Shown: positions 10,165 through 18,381 of the stretch, piece after piece | Position numbering within the stretch: the stretch's first letter is position 1 | Layout: every line of letters begins with the position of its first letter | NCBI RefSeq assembly: GCF_042666615.1 | Contig: NZ_JBHTDD010000023.1 | Coordinates: 55,716-119,715 of the forward strand | Source: KBS50 sp042666615 | GTDB taxonomy: Bacteria > Actinomycetota > Actinomycetes > Mycobacteriales > Micromonosporaceae | DNA: 64,000 nt | Direction: 5' to 3' | Notes under the pieces: generated by a model | What the model saw: only the letters and a program-made list of their open reading frames with translations | Told to the model about the DNA's origin: nothing | Databases searched by the model: none | Translations under genes and position numbers: made by a program

Positions 10165-10785
10165 GTGACTCAGCTGAGTCGGATCGCGGGAATGATTATC
10201 GCGGCGGGTGGCGGGCGCCGCATCGGTACCCCGGAAGCGCTGCTGCACCAGGACGGCAAACCGCTTGTCGACCAGGTTCTGGAGACGATCGGGACGGCGG
10301 GTTGCGACCCCGTCGTGGTGGTGCTCGGCGCGGCCGCCGAGCAGGTCCGGGCGGAGGCCGACCTGTCCGACGCCCGCGTGGTGGTCAACCGGGCGTGGGG
10401 TACCGGCATGGGGTCCTCGTTGCGGATGGGGCTCAACGTGTTGGACGATCCGGAGATCGAGGCCGTGGTCGTGGTGCCGGTGGACATGCCGGGGCTCACC
10501 GTCGCGGCGGTCCGCCGGGTGGCCGCACTGCCGTACCCGGATGTGCTGGTCTGCGCCACCTACGCTGGCCTGCGCGGCTACCCGATGCTGTTCGGGCGCC
10601 GGCACTGGGCGGGCATCGCGACCCTCGCGAACGCCGACGTCGGCGCGCGCCCCTACCTGCTCGCGCACAAGAACGAGATCGTCGACGTCGCCTGCGACAC
10701 GATCGCCGACGGGTGCCGGGTGGACACGCCCGAGCTGATGGTCCGCTGGGGACTCAGCGTGCCGGCGCAGCGGATCGGCGCCTGA
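10165..10785 (+). CDS. MobA/MocA-like nucleotidyltransferase
   Basis: Cytoplasmic NTP-transferase-fold protein of 206 aa. The N-terminal nucleotide loop is IIAAGGGRRIGTPEALL (residues 11-27) and the metal aspartate lies in VVVPVDMPGLT. It resembles molybdenum-cofactor cytidylyl/guanylyltransferases of the MocA/MobA group. The lysine expected in the GxPKALL motif is a glutamate here (E24), which raises doubt about normal catalysis. The GTG start has only a weak GGCGGGG upstream. It is followed 61 bp later by the IMPase-like gene on the same strand. No molybdopterin genes are nearby, so the true substrate is open. Confidence 0.75.
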   Translation: MTQLSRIAGMIIAAGGGRRIGTPEALLHQDGKPLVDQVLETIGTAGCDPVVVVLGAAAEQVRAEADLSDARVVVNRAWGTGMGSSLRMGLNVLDDPEIEAVVVVPVDMPGLTVAAVRRVAALPYPDVLVCATYAGLRGYPMLFGRRHWAGIATLANADVGARPYLLAHKNEIVDVACDTIADGCRVDTPELMVRWGLSVPAQRIGA

Positions 10786-10846
10786 GGCGGCGAGGCGGGA
10801 CCCGCCGGACAACCGGCGAGGGACGCCACCGGGCTACCCTCCCCGG

Positions 10847-11674
10847 ATGGGACAGAATGATCACGAGGTTGCTATCGACGCGGCGCTGGCCGGCGCGGCG
10901 GTGGTTCGCGCCCGCTACCGGGACGAGCACCGGCGGGTGGACAAGGGCGGCGGAGACTTCGCCACCGCGGCCGACATCGAAGCGGAGCGGGCGATCCTGG
11001 ACGTGCTCCGGGTGGCGCGCCCCGCAGATGCCGTGCTGGGCGAGGAGACCGGACACTCCGGGGACCTGGCGGCGGAGCGCGAGTGGTTGGTGGATCCCCT
11101 GTGCGGCACGCGGAACTACGCCGCCCGGTCGATGCTCGTCGCGGTGAACGTCGCGCTGCGCGCGGGTACCGACGTGACGGCGGCGGCGGTGGCCGATCCG
11201 TTCGCCGACGAACTGTTCTGGACCGACGGCCACACCGCCTTCCTCCGGCGCGACGGCGGGGACGAGCGGCTCCGGCCGTCGGCGGCGAACCGGCTCGTGG
11301 ACGTCAACCTTGATCCGCCGTTCCCGAACGGCACGGCCTTCCAGGCCGTGCGGATGCTGGCCGAACCGGAGTTCGGTGACCGGTTCAGCCCTCGGGTGCT
11401 CTCCACGACCCTGGCCCTCACTTGGGTGGCGGCGGGCCGTCGGGCGGCGTACGTAACCGATGGAGACCTGCGGGACAGCGTGCACTTCGCGAGCGGGATC
11501 GCGCTGTGCCGGGCCGCCGGGTGTGTGGTGACCGGACTGCGGGGCCAGCCAGCGCACACCGGGGTGGGCGGACTCGTCGTCGCGGCGGACCAGCAGACGC
11601 ACGAGGCGGTGCTTGCCATGGTCGAGCGTCAGTTCGTCGGGGAGACCGGGCGCGGGCGGGACGGCACCGGTTAG
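10847..11674 (+). CDS. inositol monophosphatase-family protein
   Basis: Protein of 275 aa with the IMPase/FIG fold. Metal-site motif GEET is at 65-68, the WLVDPLCGTRN motif at 80-90, and the C-terminal motif around LRDSVHFASGIALCRAAGC. In typical IMPases the central motif reads WxxDPxDGTxN; here the second aspartate is cysteine (C86), while E67 and D83 remain. Phosphatase activity is thus uncertain; a changed metal number or substrate is possible. It probably shares a transcript with the downstream membrane protein (9 bp gap). Confidence 0.75.
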   Translation: MGQNDHEVAIDAALAGAAVVRARYRDEHRRVDKGGGDFATAADIEAERAILDVLRVARPADAVLGEETGHSGDLAAEREWLVDPLCGTRNYAARSMLVAVNVALRAGTDVTAAAVADPFADELFWTDGHTAFLRRDGGDERLRPSAANRLVDVNLDPPFPNGTAFQAVRMLAEPEFGDRFSPRVLSTTLALTWVAAGRRAAYVTDGDLRDSVHFASGIALCRAAGCVVTGLRGQPAHTGVGGLVVAADQQTHEAVLAMVERQFVGETGRGRDGTG

Positions 11675-11683
11675 CCTCGCACC

Positions 11684-12118
11684 ATGGGCGAACAGTGGAT
11701 CAGTGTGCTGCTGGTGGTGCTGTTCGTCGCGCTGATCATCTCCGGTCTGGTCACTAACCGGCGGCGACGTCAGTGGCAACGGCGGGCGGCCGACCTGCCG
11801 CCCGCTGACCGGGACGAGTTGGGTCGCCAGGCCGCGGAGGCGATGCGGCAGCGGGGCCTGGTGTCCGCGGTCAAGCTGGTCCGGGACCGGACCGGTCTGG
11901 GGCTCGCCGACGCGAAGGCGGCCGTCGAGCGGTTGCACGCTGGTCAACCGAACTGGTTGGACCCCCCGGGCGCCGGCCCGGGGGATCTCGACGCGGGGCT
12001 CCGCGACGAGGCGACCGATCTCAAGCGGTGGGGAAAAGCCGTCCAGGCGGTCGCCCTGGTCCGTCGCCGGACCGGGATGTCGTTGGTGGAGGCGAAGCGC
12101 CTGGTGGACCGGCTCTGA
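11684..12118 (+). CDS. membrane protein with two ribosomal L7/L12 C-terminal-like repeats
   Basis: Small membrane protein of 144 aa. One N-terminal helix (WISVLLVVLFVALIISGLV) is followed by a basic stretch (NRRRRQWQRR), so the rest faces the cytoplasm. Two copies of a helix pair resemble the L7/L12 C-terminal domain: AVKLVRDRTGLGLADAKAAV and AVALVRRRTGMSLVEAKRLV. In L7/L12 this surface recruits translation GTPases. Similar membrane-tethered proteins are widespread in actinobacteria without a known role. It lies 9 bp after the IMPase-like gene. Confidence 0.7.
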   Translation: MGEQWISVLLVVLFVALIISGLVTNRRRRQWQRRAADLPPADRDELGRQAAEAMRQRGLVSAVKLVRDRTGLGLADAKAAVERLHAGQPNWLDPPGAGPGDLDAGLRDEATDLKRWGKAVQAVALVRRRTGMSLVEAKRLVDRL

Positions 12119-12230
12119 CGCGGCCACGGCCGGCCGAACCGGCGACCGGCCGGGAACCGCACGGTTGGGGCGCCGGCCATCATCAGCGCCGCGGCCACCA
12201 ACACCCGGCCATCGCCGGTTCCACAGACCA

Positions 12231-13157
12231 CTATGCCGACGGCAGGTCGAACAGGGCGGCGGCGTTGTGCCAGCAGACCGCACGCAGCCAGTCGGCGCCG
12301 AGGTCGAGCCGGACCAGGCCGGCGAGCTGCTCGGCGTACGGGTAGGGAAGGTTCGGGAAGTCGCTGCCGAGCAGCACCTTCCCGGCCAGCCCGAGGTCGC
12401 GTAGCCGGGGTCGCTCCGCGGCCGGGAACGGGACGAACCGCTCGAAGAACGAGGTGAACGCCATCGTGGTGTCCAGCGCCACCCGGTCGTACCGTTCGGC
12501 GAGGGCGAGGAACGGCAGGTAATCCGGCGCGCCCAGGTGCGCCACGATCGCGGGCAGCGCCGGATGCCGGGCCAGCAGCTCGGCGAACGGTTCCGGACCG
12601 GTGTGCGCGGTGCCGACCGGCGCGTGCCCGGCGTGCACCACGGCCGGGACGCCGGCCTCGGTGAGCAGGCCCCAGACCGGGTCCAGTGCCGGGTCGGTCG
12701 GTGCGAAGCCGCCGACCTGGAGGTGCACCTTGAACAGCCGGGCCCCGGCGTCGATGGCGTCCCGGACGTAGTCGAGCACGCCCGGCTCCGGGAAGAACGT
12801 GGCGGACGGTAGGCATTCCGGGGTCCGCCGGGCGAAGTCCAGCGTCCACCGGTTCAGGTCCGCGGCCATGCCCGGCTTGTGGGCGTACGCGAGGGCGCTG
12901 AACGCCCGTACTCCCATGGCGCGCAGGTGTGCGACGCGCTCGTCCTCGGTCCACTTGTAGCGGATCGGCCATTCCGTACCGACCAGCGGGCCGGCCGCGT
13001 CGAAGTAGGACCAGATCCGGTCCAGCAGTCGGGGCGGCAGGAAGTGCACGTGCACGTCGGCCAGGCCGGGCAGGTCGAGACCGCGCCACAGGTCGGGGAC
13101 GCCGTCGTCGGCCGCCGGGTCGTCGTGGTCGGCCACCGGGCCGCCAGCGTCGGTCAC
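12231..13157 (-). CDS. amidohydrolase-family (amidohydrolase 2) protein
   Basis: TIM-barrel metal-dependent hydrolase of 308 aa. The HxH metal motif is ADVHVHFLPP near residues 32-41; further likely ligands are in VVHAGHAPV, IVAHLGAP and the late aspartate in LLGSDFPNLPYP. This layout fits the ACMSD/gamma-resorcylate decarboxylase branch of the superfamily. The GTG start overlaps the stop of the upstream YdjM-like gene (GTGA, 13154-13157), so both are co-translated. Substrate unknown. Confidence 0.8.
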   Translation of the reverse strand: MTDAGGPVADHDDPAADDGVPDLWRGLDLPGLADVHVHFLPPRLLDRIWSYFDAAGPLVGTEWPIRYKWTEDERVAHLRAMGVRAFSALAYAHKPGMAADLNRWTLDFARRTPECLPSATFFPEPGVLDYVRDAIDAGARLFKVHLQVGGFAPTDPALDPVWGLLTEAGVPAVVHAGHAPVGTAHTGPEPFAELLARHPALPAIVAHLGAPDYLPFLALAERYDRVALDTTMAFTSFFERFVPFPAAERPRLRDLGLAGKVLLGSDFPNLPYPYAEQLAGLVRLDLGADWLRAVCWHNAAALFDLPSA

Positions 13158-13963
13158 TGGCTCAGGTCGATCCGGTCGAGCAGTCCCGGTGCCACCAGGC
13201 CGACGGCGGCGAGGGCGGAGACGACGGTGAGCACGGTCCGGAGCACGATGACCTCACCCTTGCCGCCGGTGCGCAACGCCAGGTGGTTCGGTATGCCGAT
13301 CATCATCCACATGCGGCGGTTGACCGGGATGGGCCAGAGGATGGGCACGCCGACCCGGGTCACCATGTCGCCGATGATGTGGACGAAGCAGCCCACCCCG
13401 ACGGCCACGCCGAGCATCGGGTAGCCCCGGTTGTCGGGCAGGGTAACCCAGACGAAGAACGCGGCACCCGCCGAGATCAGGGTGATGGCGGCCCAGCCGA
13501 TGCGTTTGGCCCACTCGTCGAACAGCCCGCGCAGGGCCAGGCCGATCATGAAGAACAGCACTCCCATGACGGCCCACTTGCCGTACACCGCGCAGAGTGT
13601 GGCGGTGCCCCATCCCACCAGGACGGTGAACGGGATGGTGTGGGTGAACGTCCGGTGTCCGTTGGTGCGGCGTGGGTCCCGGCTCAGCCGGGTGGCGGTG
13701 TAGATGGCGAGCGATATCTTCTCGATGACCTCGGCGATGAACAGCGAGAACACGCCGAAGGTGCGGGCCACGGTGGCGCCGCCCTGGTTGCGGGTCACCT
13801 TTCCGGAGAGGTCCAGGTCCGGGAAGAGGGCACCGCCGGCGCAGACGGCGGTGCCGACCGCGACCGCCAGGGGCGACTGGTGATAGCCCGCGAAGTGGTC
13901 GAGGGCCCACGAGCCGGCCAACCAGACGGCGGCACCCGAGAGAGCGTGGGACGGACCCATCAT
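13154..13963 (-). CDS. YdjM-like membrane protein (metal-dependent hydrolase family)
   Basis: Polytopic membrane protein of 269 aa with five to six hydrophobic helices. Conserved polar motifs of the LexA-regulated YdjM/DUF457 family are present: GPSHALSGAA at the N-terminus, ALFPDLDLSGK near residue 47 and HRTFTHTIPF near residue 103. The histidine/aspartate set suggests a membrane hydrolase, not proven for the family. Two adjacent ATG codons (13963 and 13960) follow a GGGAGG. The gene ends in a GTGA overlap with the amidohydrolase gene. Confidence 0.75.
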   Translation of the reverse strand: MMGPSHALSGAAVWLAGSWALDHFAGYHQSPLAVAVGTAVCAGGALFPDLDLSGKVTRNQGGATVARTFGVFSLFIAEVIEKISLAIYTATRLSRDPRRTNGHRTFTHTIPFTVLVGWGTATLCAVYGKWAVMGVLFFMIGLALRGLFDEWAKRIGWAAITLISAGAAFFVWVTLPDNRGYPMLGVAVGVGCFVHIIGDMVTRVGVPILWPIPVNRRMWMMIGIPNHLALRTGGKGEVIVLRTVLTVVSALAAVGLVAPGLLDRIDLSQ

Positions 13964-14036
13964 CGTTCGCGCTACCTCCCCTTGATCTTGCTGTGGTCAA
14001 GGTACGGCAACCGGTCAATGTGGTGGGCGCCGGGAC

Positions 14037-14060
14037 GGAACGGGCCGCGGAACGGGCCGC
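14037..14060. repeat. 12-bp tandem duplication
   Basis: GGAACGGGCCGC occurs twice head to tail (14037-14048 and 14049-14060) in the upstream region of the GH9 gene. No function is evident. Confidence 0.6.
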
Positions 14061-14105
14061 TGTCTTTCGTTGTCGTGGCCACGGGATTACATTGTTAAGC
14101 ATCCA

Positions 14106-14119
14106 TGGGAGCGCTCCCG
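14106..14119. promoter_or_regulatory. CebR-type operator
   Basis: TGGGAGCGCTCCCG matches 13 of 14 positions of the palindromic CebR box TGGGAGCGCTCCCA known from streptomycete cellobiose genes. It lies 41 bp before the GH9 start codon, in the right place for repression relieved by cello-oligosaccharides. No cebR gene is in the window. Confidence 0.8.
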
Positions 14120-14160
14120 CGCTCACCTCCATCTCCCCGCCACCCCACAGGAGCAGCCAG

Positions 14161-16791
14161 ATGCGTTCCCCCGTTCCCGGCCGGCTCCGCCGGCTGCTGA
14201 CCACCGGCGCCGCGCTGGCCACCGGCCTCGCGCTGGCCGTCACCGGACCACCGCCGCCCGTGGCGGCCGGCGCGGCGGTCCCGGCCGCCCGTGACACGAC
14301 GTCGAGTGTCGACACCCGGGACGCCGCCCAGGCCGCCGCGCCCACGTACAACTACGCCGAGGCGTTGCAGAAGTCGCTGTTCTTCTACGAGGCCCAGCAG
14401 TCCGGTCAGCTGCCCGACTGGAACCGGGTGTCCTGGCGCGGCGACTCGGCCCTGACCGACGGCGCCGACGTCGGCGTCGACCTGACCGGCGGCTGGTACG
14501 ACGCCGGCGACCACGTCAAGTTCGGCTTCCCGATGGCCTTCAGCACCACCATGCTGGCCTGGGGAGCGGTCGAATACCGGGCCGGCTACACGGCCTCCGG
14601 CCAGCTGCCGCACCTGCTCAACAACCTGCGTTTCGTCAACGACTACTTCATCAAGGCACATCCCGCGCCCAACGTCCTGTACGGACAGGTCGGCAAGGGC
14701 GACGACGACCACCGCTGGTGGGGGCCGGCCGAGGTGATGCCGATGGCGCGGCCGGCGTACAAGATCGACGCGAGCTGCGGCGGCGCGGACCTGGCCGGTG
14801 AGACGGCGGCCGCGATGGCGGCCTCCTCCATGGTGTTCCGGCCGACCGACGCGGCGTACGCCGACCGGCTGCTCACCCACGCCCGGCAGCTCTACACCTT
14901 CGCCGACACGGTGCGGAAGAACTACCACGAGTGCATCACCGACGCGACGAGCTTCTACCGGTCCTGGAGCGGCTACCAGGACGAACTGGTGTGGGCCGCG
15001 ATCTGGCTGCACCGGGCCACCGGTGAGTCGGCCTACCTGGCCAAGGCGGAGAGCGAGTACGACCGGCTCGGCACCGAGCCGCAGTCGACCACCCGGTCCT
15101 ACAAGTGGACCATCGCCTGGGACAACAAACAGTTCGGCGCCTACGTGCTGCTCGCCAAGCTGACCGGCAAGCAGAAGTACGTCGACGACGCGAACCGCTG
15201 GCTGGACTACTGGACCGTCGGCGTCAACGGGCAGCGGGTGCCGTACTCGCCGGGCGGGATGGCCGTGCTCGACTCCTGGGGCGCCCTGCGGTACGCCGCC
15301 AACACCGCCTTCGCCGCGCTGGTCCACAGCGACTCCACCACCGACGCGACCCGCAGGACGCGCTACCACGACTTCGCGGTCCGCCAGATCAACTACGCGC
15401 TCGGCGACAACCCGCGCAACTCCAGCTACGTCATCGGCTTCGGCGCCAACCCACCGAAGAATCCGCACCACCGCACCGCGCACGGCTCCTGGTGGGACAG
15501 CCAGACCGTGCCGGCGGAGACCCGGCATGTGCTCTACGGCGCCCTGGTCGGCGGCCCGTCCTCGGCCAACGACGCCTACACCGACAACCGGTCCGACTAC
15601 GTCATGAACGAGGTCGCCACCGACTACAACGCCGGCTTCACCTCCGCGCTGGTCCGGCTCGTCTCCGAGTACGGCGGCAGCCCGCTCGCCGGATTCCCGA
15701 CGCCGGAAACGCCGGACCTGGCCGAGTTGAGCGTCGAGACCACGGTGATGCAGAACGAACCGCGGGCAACCGGCCTCAAGGTGATGATCTACAACAAGTC
15801 CGGGTTCCCAGCCCGGGCGCTTACCGACGGCCGGTTCCGTTACTACTTCCGGCCCGAGGGCACCGGGGCGGTCCAGGTCACCCCCGGCTACACCCAGGGC
15901 TGCCCGTCCCCGACCACCGCCCGCCAGTTCAGCGCTGACATCTGGTACGTCGAGGTCGACTGCACCGGCCACACCATCGCCCCGGCCGGCCAGTCGCAGC
16001 ACCGGATGGAGGTCCAGTTCAAGATCGGCGTACCGGAGGGTGGCACCTGGGATCCGACCAACGACCCGTCGTACCAGGCGGCCGCGGGACCGAACCCGAA
16101 GGTGCCGCTGTATTCGGGAACCACCCTGGTCTGGGGCGCGGAACCGGGACCGGGCACGCCGCCGCCCGACCCGGACACCAGCGCGCCCACGGCGCCCGGT
16201 GCCCCCACGGCGTCGGCGGTGGGCGCCACCGGCCTCACCCTGGGCTGGCCGGCGGCCACCGACAACGTGGGGGTCACCGGCTACCGGGTCTACCGCGAGG
16301 CCGGCGCCACCGACGCGCTGGTCGGCTCGCCCGCCGGCACGACGCACGCGGTGACCGGGCTGACCGCGGCGACGACGTACACGTTCTACGTGGTCGCCGT
16401 CGACGCCGCCGGCAACGTCTCGGCACCGTCGCCCACGGTCACCGTCACCACCGGTCCGGCCGCGCCGGCGTCGTCGTGCCGGGTCGGGTACGCCACAAGC
16501 GACTGGAGCAGCGGGTTCACCGCATCCGTCACGATCACCAACACCGGTACGGCGACCCTGACCGGGTGGACCCTGGCGTTCACCTTCCCGGACGCCGGCC
16601 AGCGGGCCGGTCAGGGGTGGTCCGCGACGATCAGCCAGACCGGCGCCGCGGTGACCGCGACAAACCTGTCCTACAACGGCACCCTCGCGCCGGGGGCGTC
16701 GACGAGCTTCGGCTTCAACGGCACGCACACGGGCGGCAACCCGAAACCGACGGCGTTCACGGTGAACGGCGCCGCCTGCACGGTCGGCTGA
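14161..16791 (+). CDS. secreted processive endoglucanase, GH9-CBM3-FN3-CBM2
   Basis: Extracellular cellulase of 876 aa with the architecture of Thermobifida fusca Cel9A. A signal peptide (about residues 1-45) is followed by the GH9 domain (about 60-520), where WYDAGDHVKF holds the catalytic-base aspartates D114/D117 and YVMNEVATDYN holds the proton donor E484. Then come a CBM3c-like domain (about 525-660), a Pro/Asp linker, one fibronectin III domain (DNVGVTGYRVYREAG) and a C-terminal CBM2 (SCRVGYATSDWSSGF, ending near AACTVG). Such enzymes cut crystalline cellulose processively. AGGAG at 14149-14153 sets the ATG; a longer frame upstream has no export signal at its start. Expression is probably under CebR through the adjacent operator. 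Confidence 0.93.
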   Translation: MRSPVPGRLRRLLTTGAALATGLALAVTGPPPPVAAGAAVPAARDTTSSVDTRDAAQAAAPTYNYAEALQKSLFFYEAQQSGQLPDWNRVSWRGDSALTDGADVGVDLTGGWYDAGDHVKFGFPMAFSTTMLAWGAVEYRAGYTASGQLPHLLNNLRFVNDYFIKAHPAPNVLYGQVGKGDDDHRWWGPAEVMPMARPAYKIDASCGGADLAGETAAAMAASSMVFRPTDAAYADRLLTHARQLYTFADTVRKNYHECITDATSFYRSWSGYQDELVWAAIWLHRATGESAYLAKAESEYDRLGTEPQSTTRSYKWTIAWDNKQFGAYVLLAKLTGKQKYVDDANRWLDYWTVGVNGQRVPYSPGGMAVLDSWGALRYAANTAFAALVHSDSTTDATRRTRYHDFAVRQINYALGDNPRNSSYVIGFGANPPKNPHHRTAHGSWWDSQTVPAETRHVLYGALVGGPSSANDAYTDNRSDYVMNEVATDYNAGFTSALVRLVSEYGGSPLAGFPTPETPDLAELSVETTVMQNEPRATGLKVMIYNKSGFPARALTDGRFRYYFRPEGTGAVQVTPGYTQGCPSPTTARQFSADIWYVEVDCTGHTIAPAGQSQHRMEVQFKIGVPEGGTWDPTNDPSYQAAAGPNPKVPLYSGTTLVWGAEPGPGTPPPDPDTSAPTAPGAPTASAVGATGLTLGWPAATDNVGVTGYRVYREAGATDALVGSPAGTTHAVTGLTAATTYTFYVVAVDAAGNVSAPSPTVTVTTGPAAPASSCRVGYATSDWSSGFTASVTITNTGTATLTGWTLAFTFPDAGQRAGQGWSATISQTGAAVTATNLSYNGTLAPGASTSFGFNGTHTGGNPKPTAFTVNGAACTVG

Positions 16792-16798
16792 CGTTCGT

Positions 16799-16835
16799 CG
16801 CGGCGGCTCGCCACCTTCGGCGGCGAGCCGCCGCG
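16799..16835. terminator. hairpin terminator after the GH9 gene
   Basis: Perfect 14-bp GC-rich stem (16799-16812 with 16822-16835) and 9-nt loop, 8 bp after the GH9 stop and before a converging gene. It can serve both directions. Confidence 0.8.
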
Positions 16836-16879
16836 ACCGACCCGGGACGCCGGCGGCCGGTGTCCCGGGCCCGGTCTGG

Positions 16880-17350
16880 TCAGAAGCCGTGGTTGAGGCC
16901 CGTGTAGCTGTGGCTGACCCCGGTGCCGACGGTGTAGTTGGCGCCCCACCCGCAGTACCAGGTGGTGCCGTTGTCCAGGCAGAAATGCATGGCGGCGGCC
17001 CCCGGCACCGGCGTCGCGCCGTCGGAGTACGAGTAGGACGTCTCGGCGGTGCCGTACGGGCCGAAGCGGCTCTGCCAGCCGTCCTTCTCGTACCACACCG
17101 ACGCCCGCCAGCCCACGTACGTGCTGTTGAAGACGCCCTGGTACAGATAGTTGTCGTTGCAGGTGCCGGCGAGGGGGGTCTCGCGGACGGCGACCGCCCC
17201 GCCGATGATCAGGGTGCTGCTGATCTCGTCGCCGACGCCGTCGCAGCGGGCCTGCGCGGCGCCTGGGAAGGTCGCCTGGACGGCGAGGGTGGCACCGAGC
17301 AACCCCAACGTCGCGATGATCGCACGGACCCTGGCGCGGGTGTGGAACAT
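16880..17350 (-). CDS. small secreted protein, function unknown
   Basis: Predicted exported protein of 156 aa. The start MFHTRARVRAIIATLGLLG is a signal peptide ending near AAQA/RC. The mature part of about 120 residues is rich in Tyr, Trp, Gly and Thr and has four cysteines, likely two disulfides (CDGVGDE, TCNDNY, HFCLDN, WYCGWG). I do not recognise the family. GAGAGGAG (17357-17366) supports this ATG over a longer frame starting at 17533. It is transcribed convergently with the GH9 gene and divergently from the Calx-beta gene. Confidence 0.65.
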   Translation of the reverse strand: MFHTRARVRAIIATLGLLGATLAVQATFPGAAQARCDGVGDEISSTLIIGGAVAVRETPLAGTCNDNYLYQGVFNSTYVGWRASVWYEKDGWQSRFGPYGTAETSYSYSDGATPVPGAAAMHFCLDNGTTWYCGWGANYTVGTGVSHSYTGLNHGF

Positions 17351-17604
17351 GGGAGTTCTCCTCTCGGACACGGAATCGGGAGCGCCTCTGACGGCGTGAC
17401 CCGATGTGGCAAACCAACGGCACGGCCGTTGTGTGGCGGTTGACGCGCTGTTGTGCGGCGACCGCCTCGGCCCGGGGTCCGGGCTCGGGCTTGGCCCGGG
17501 GGCCGGGCCCCGGCCTCGGCACAACCGCGCCACAACAGGTCCGGGCTATCTGTGTAGGCACCGACCCGACCGACCACCGGTCGGCGCAGCGAGAGGTGAG
17601 CACG

Positions 17605-18381
17605 ATGAGGGGCATGATCAGGTTGGTCGCGGTCGTCGCCGTCCTGGTGCCGGCGGTGGTCGTCATCCCGCGGGACGCCGCCGCCGTGACCGACATCTGC
17701 GCGCCACGCAGCGTCGGCGTGGACGACGTCGAGCAGCCCGAGGGCGGACCGTTCGACTCGCCGACGATCACGTTCACGGTGTCGACGGCCGGATGTGCCG
17801 GGGCAACGGTCCGGTACCGGACCAGGAAGGCCACCCCGGTCCTACCGCCGGCCCACGCCGGCGCCGACTACGTCACGGCGTCGGGGCTGCTGACCTGGGC
17901 GCCCGGCGACACGACGCACCGGACGGTCACCGTGCCGATCGTGGGCGACACCGCCGCCGAGCCGGACGAGGCGTTCGCGCTGGAACTGTACGACCCGGTC
18001 GGACTGCTGCTCACCGACCCGGAGGGCGTGGGCACCATCCGCGACGACGATCCCACGATCGTCGTGTTCGGCAAGCCGTACTGCCTCGAAATCTGCGTGA
18101 CCTGCCGGCTGCGGGTGGTCACCTCCGAACCGGTTTCCGTCGACCTGACCATCCGGCTGGTCACCCGGGACGGCACCGCTACCGCCGGGGCGGACTACCG
18201 CCCGGTACACGACGGAACGCTTACCATCCGGGCCGGAACGTCAGCGGCCGAGTACGAGATCGGCATCCACGACGACCAGGTCGCGGAGGACACCGAAACC
18301 TTCCTCGTGCAGCTGTCCGCCCCCTCGGCCGGGGAGATCGCGGAGGACCTAGTGACCGTGGGCGTGGTCGACGACGACTGA
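17605..18381 (+). CDS. secreted protein with two Calx-beta domains
   Basis: Exported protein of 258 aa. A signal peptide (MRGMIRLVAVVAVLVPAVVV, cut near AAA/VT) precedes two Calx-beta-type beta-sandwich domains. Each has the characteristic order GADY, then a strand, then EPDEAF or AEDTETF, then a terminal DDD. The domain usually binds calcium and is found in adhesion proteins. GAGAGGTGAG lies just upstream of the ATG. The 3' end overlaps the end of the opposing SARP gene by 33 bp. Confidence 0.7.
   Translation: MRGMIRLVAVVAVLVPAVVVIPRDAAAVTDICAPRSVGVDDVEQPEGGPFDSPTITFTVSTAGCAGATVRYRTRKATPVLPPAHAGADYVTASGLLTWAPGDTTHRTVTVPIVGDTAAEPDEAFALELYDPVGLLLTDPEGVGTIRDDDPTIVVFGKPYCLEICVTCRLRVVTSEPVSVDLTIRLVTRDGTATAGADYRPVHDGTLTIRAGTSAAEYEIGIHDDQVAEDTETFLVQLSAPSAGEIAEDLVTVGVVDDD

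Noticed and set aside
17460..17530. GC-rich inverted repeats between two secreted-protein genes as an attenuator.
   Set aside because: Many alternative pairings of GGCC-type runs are possible; no single structure stands out.
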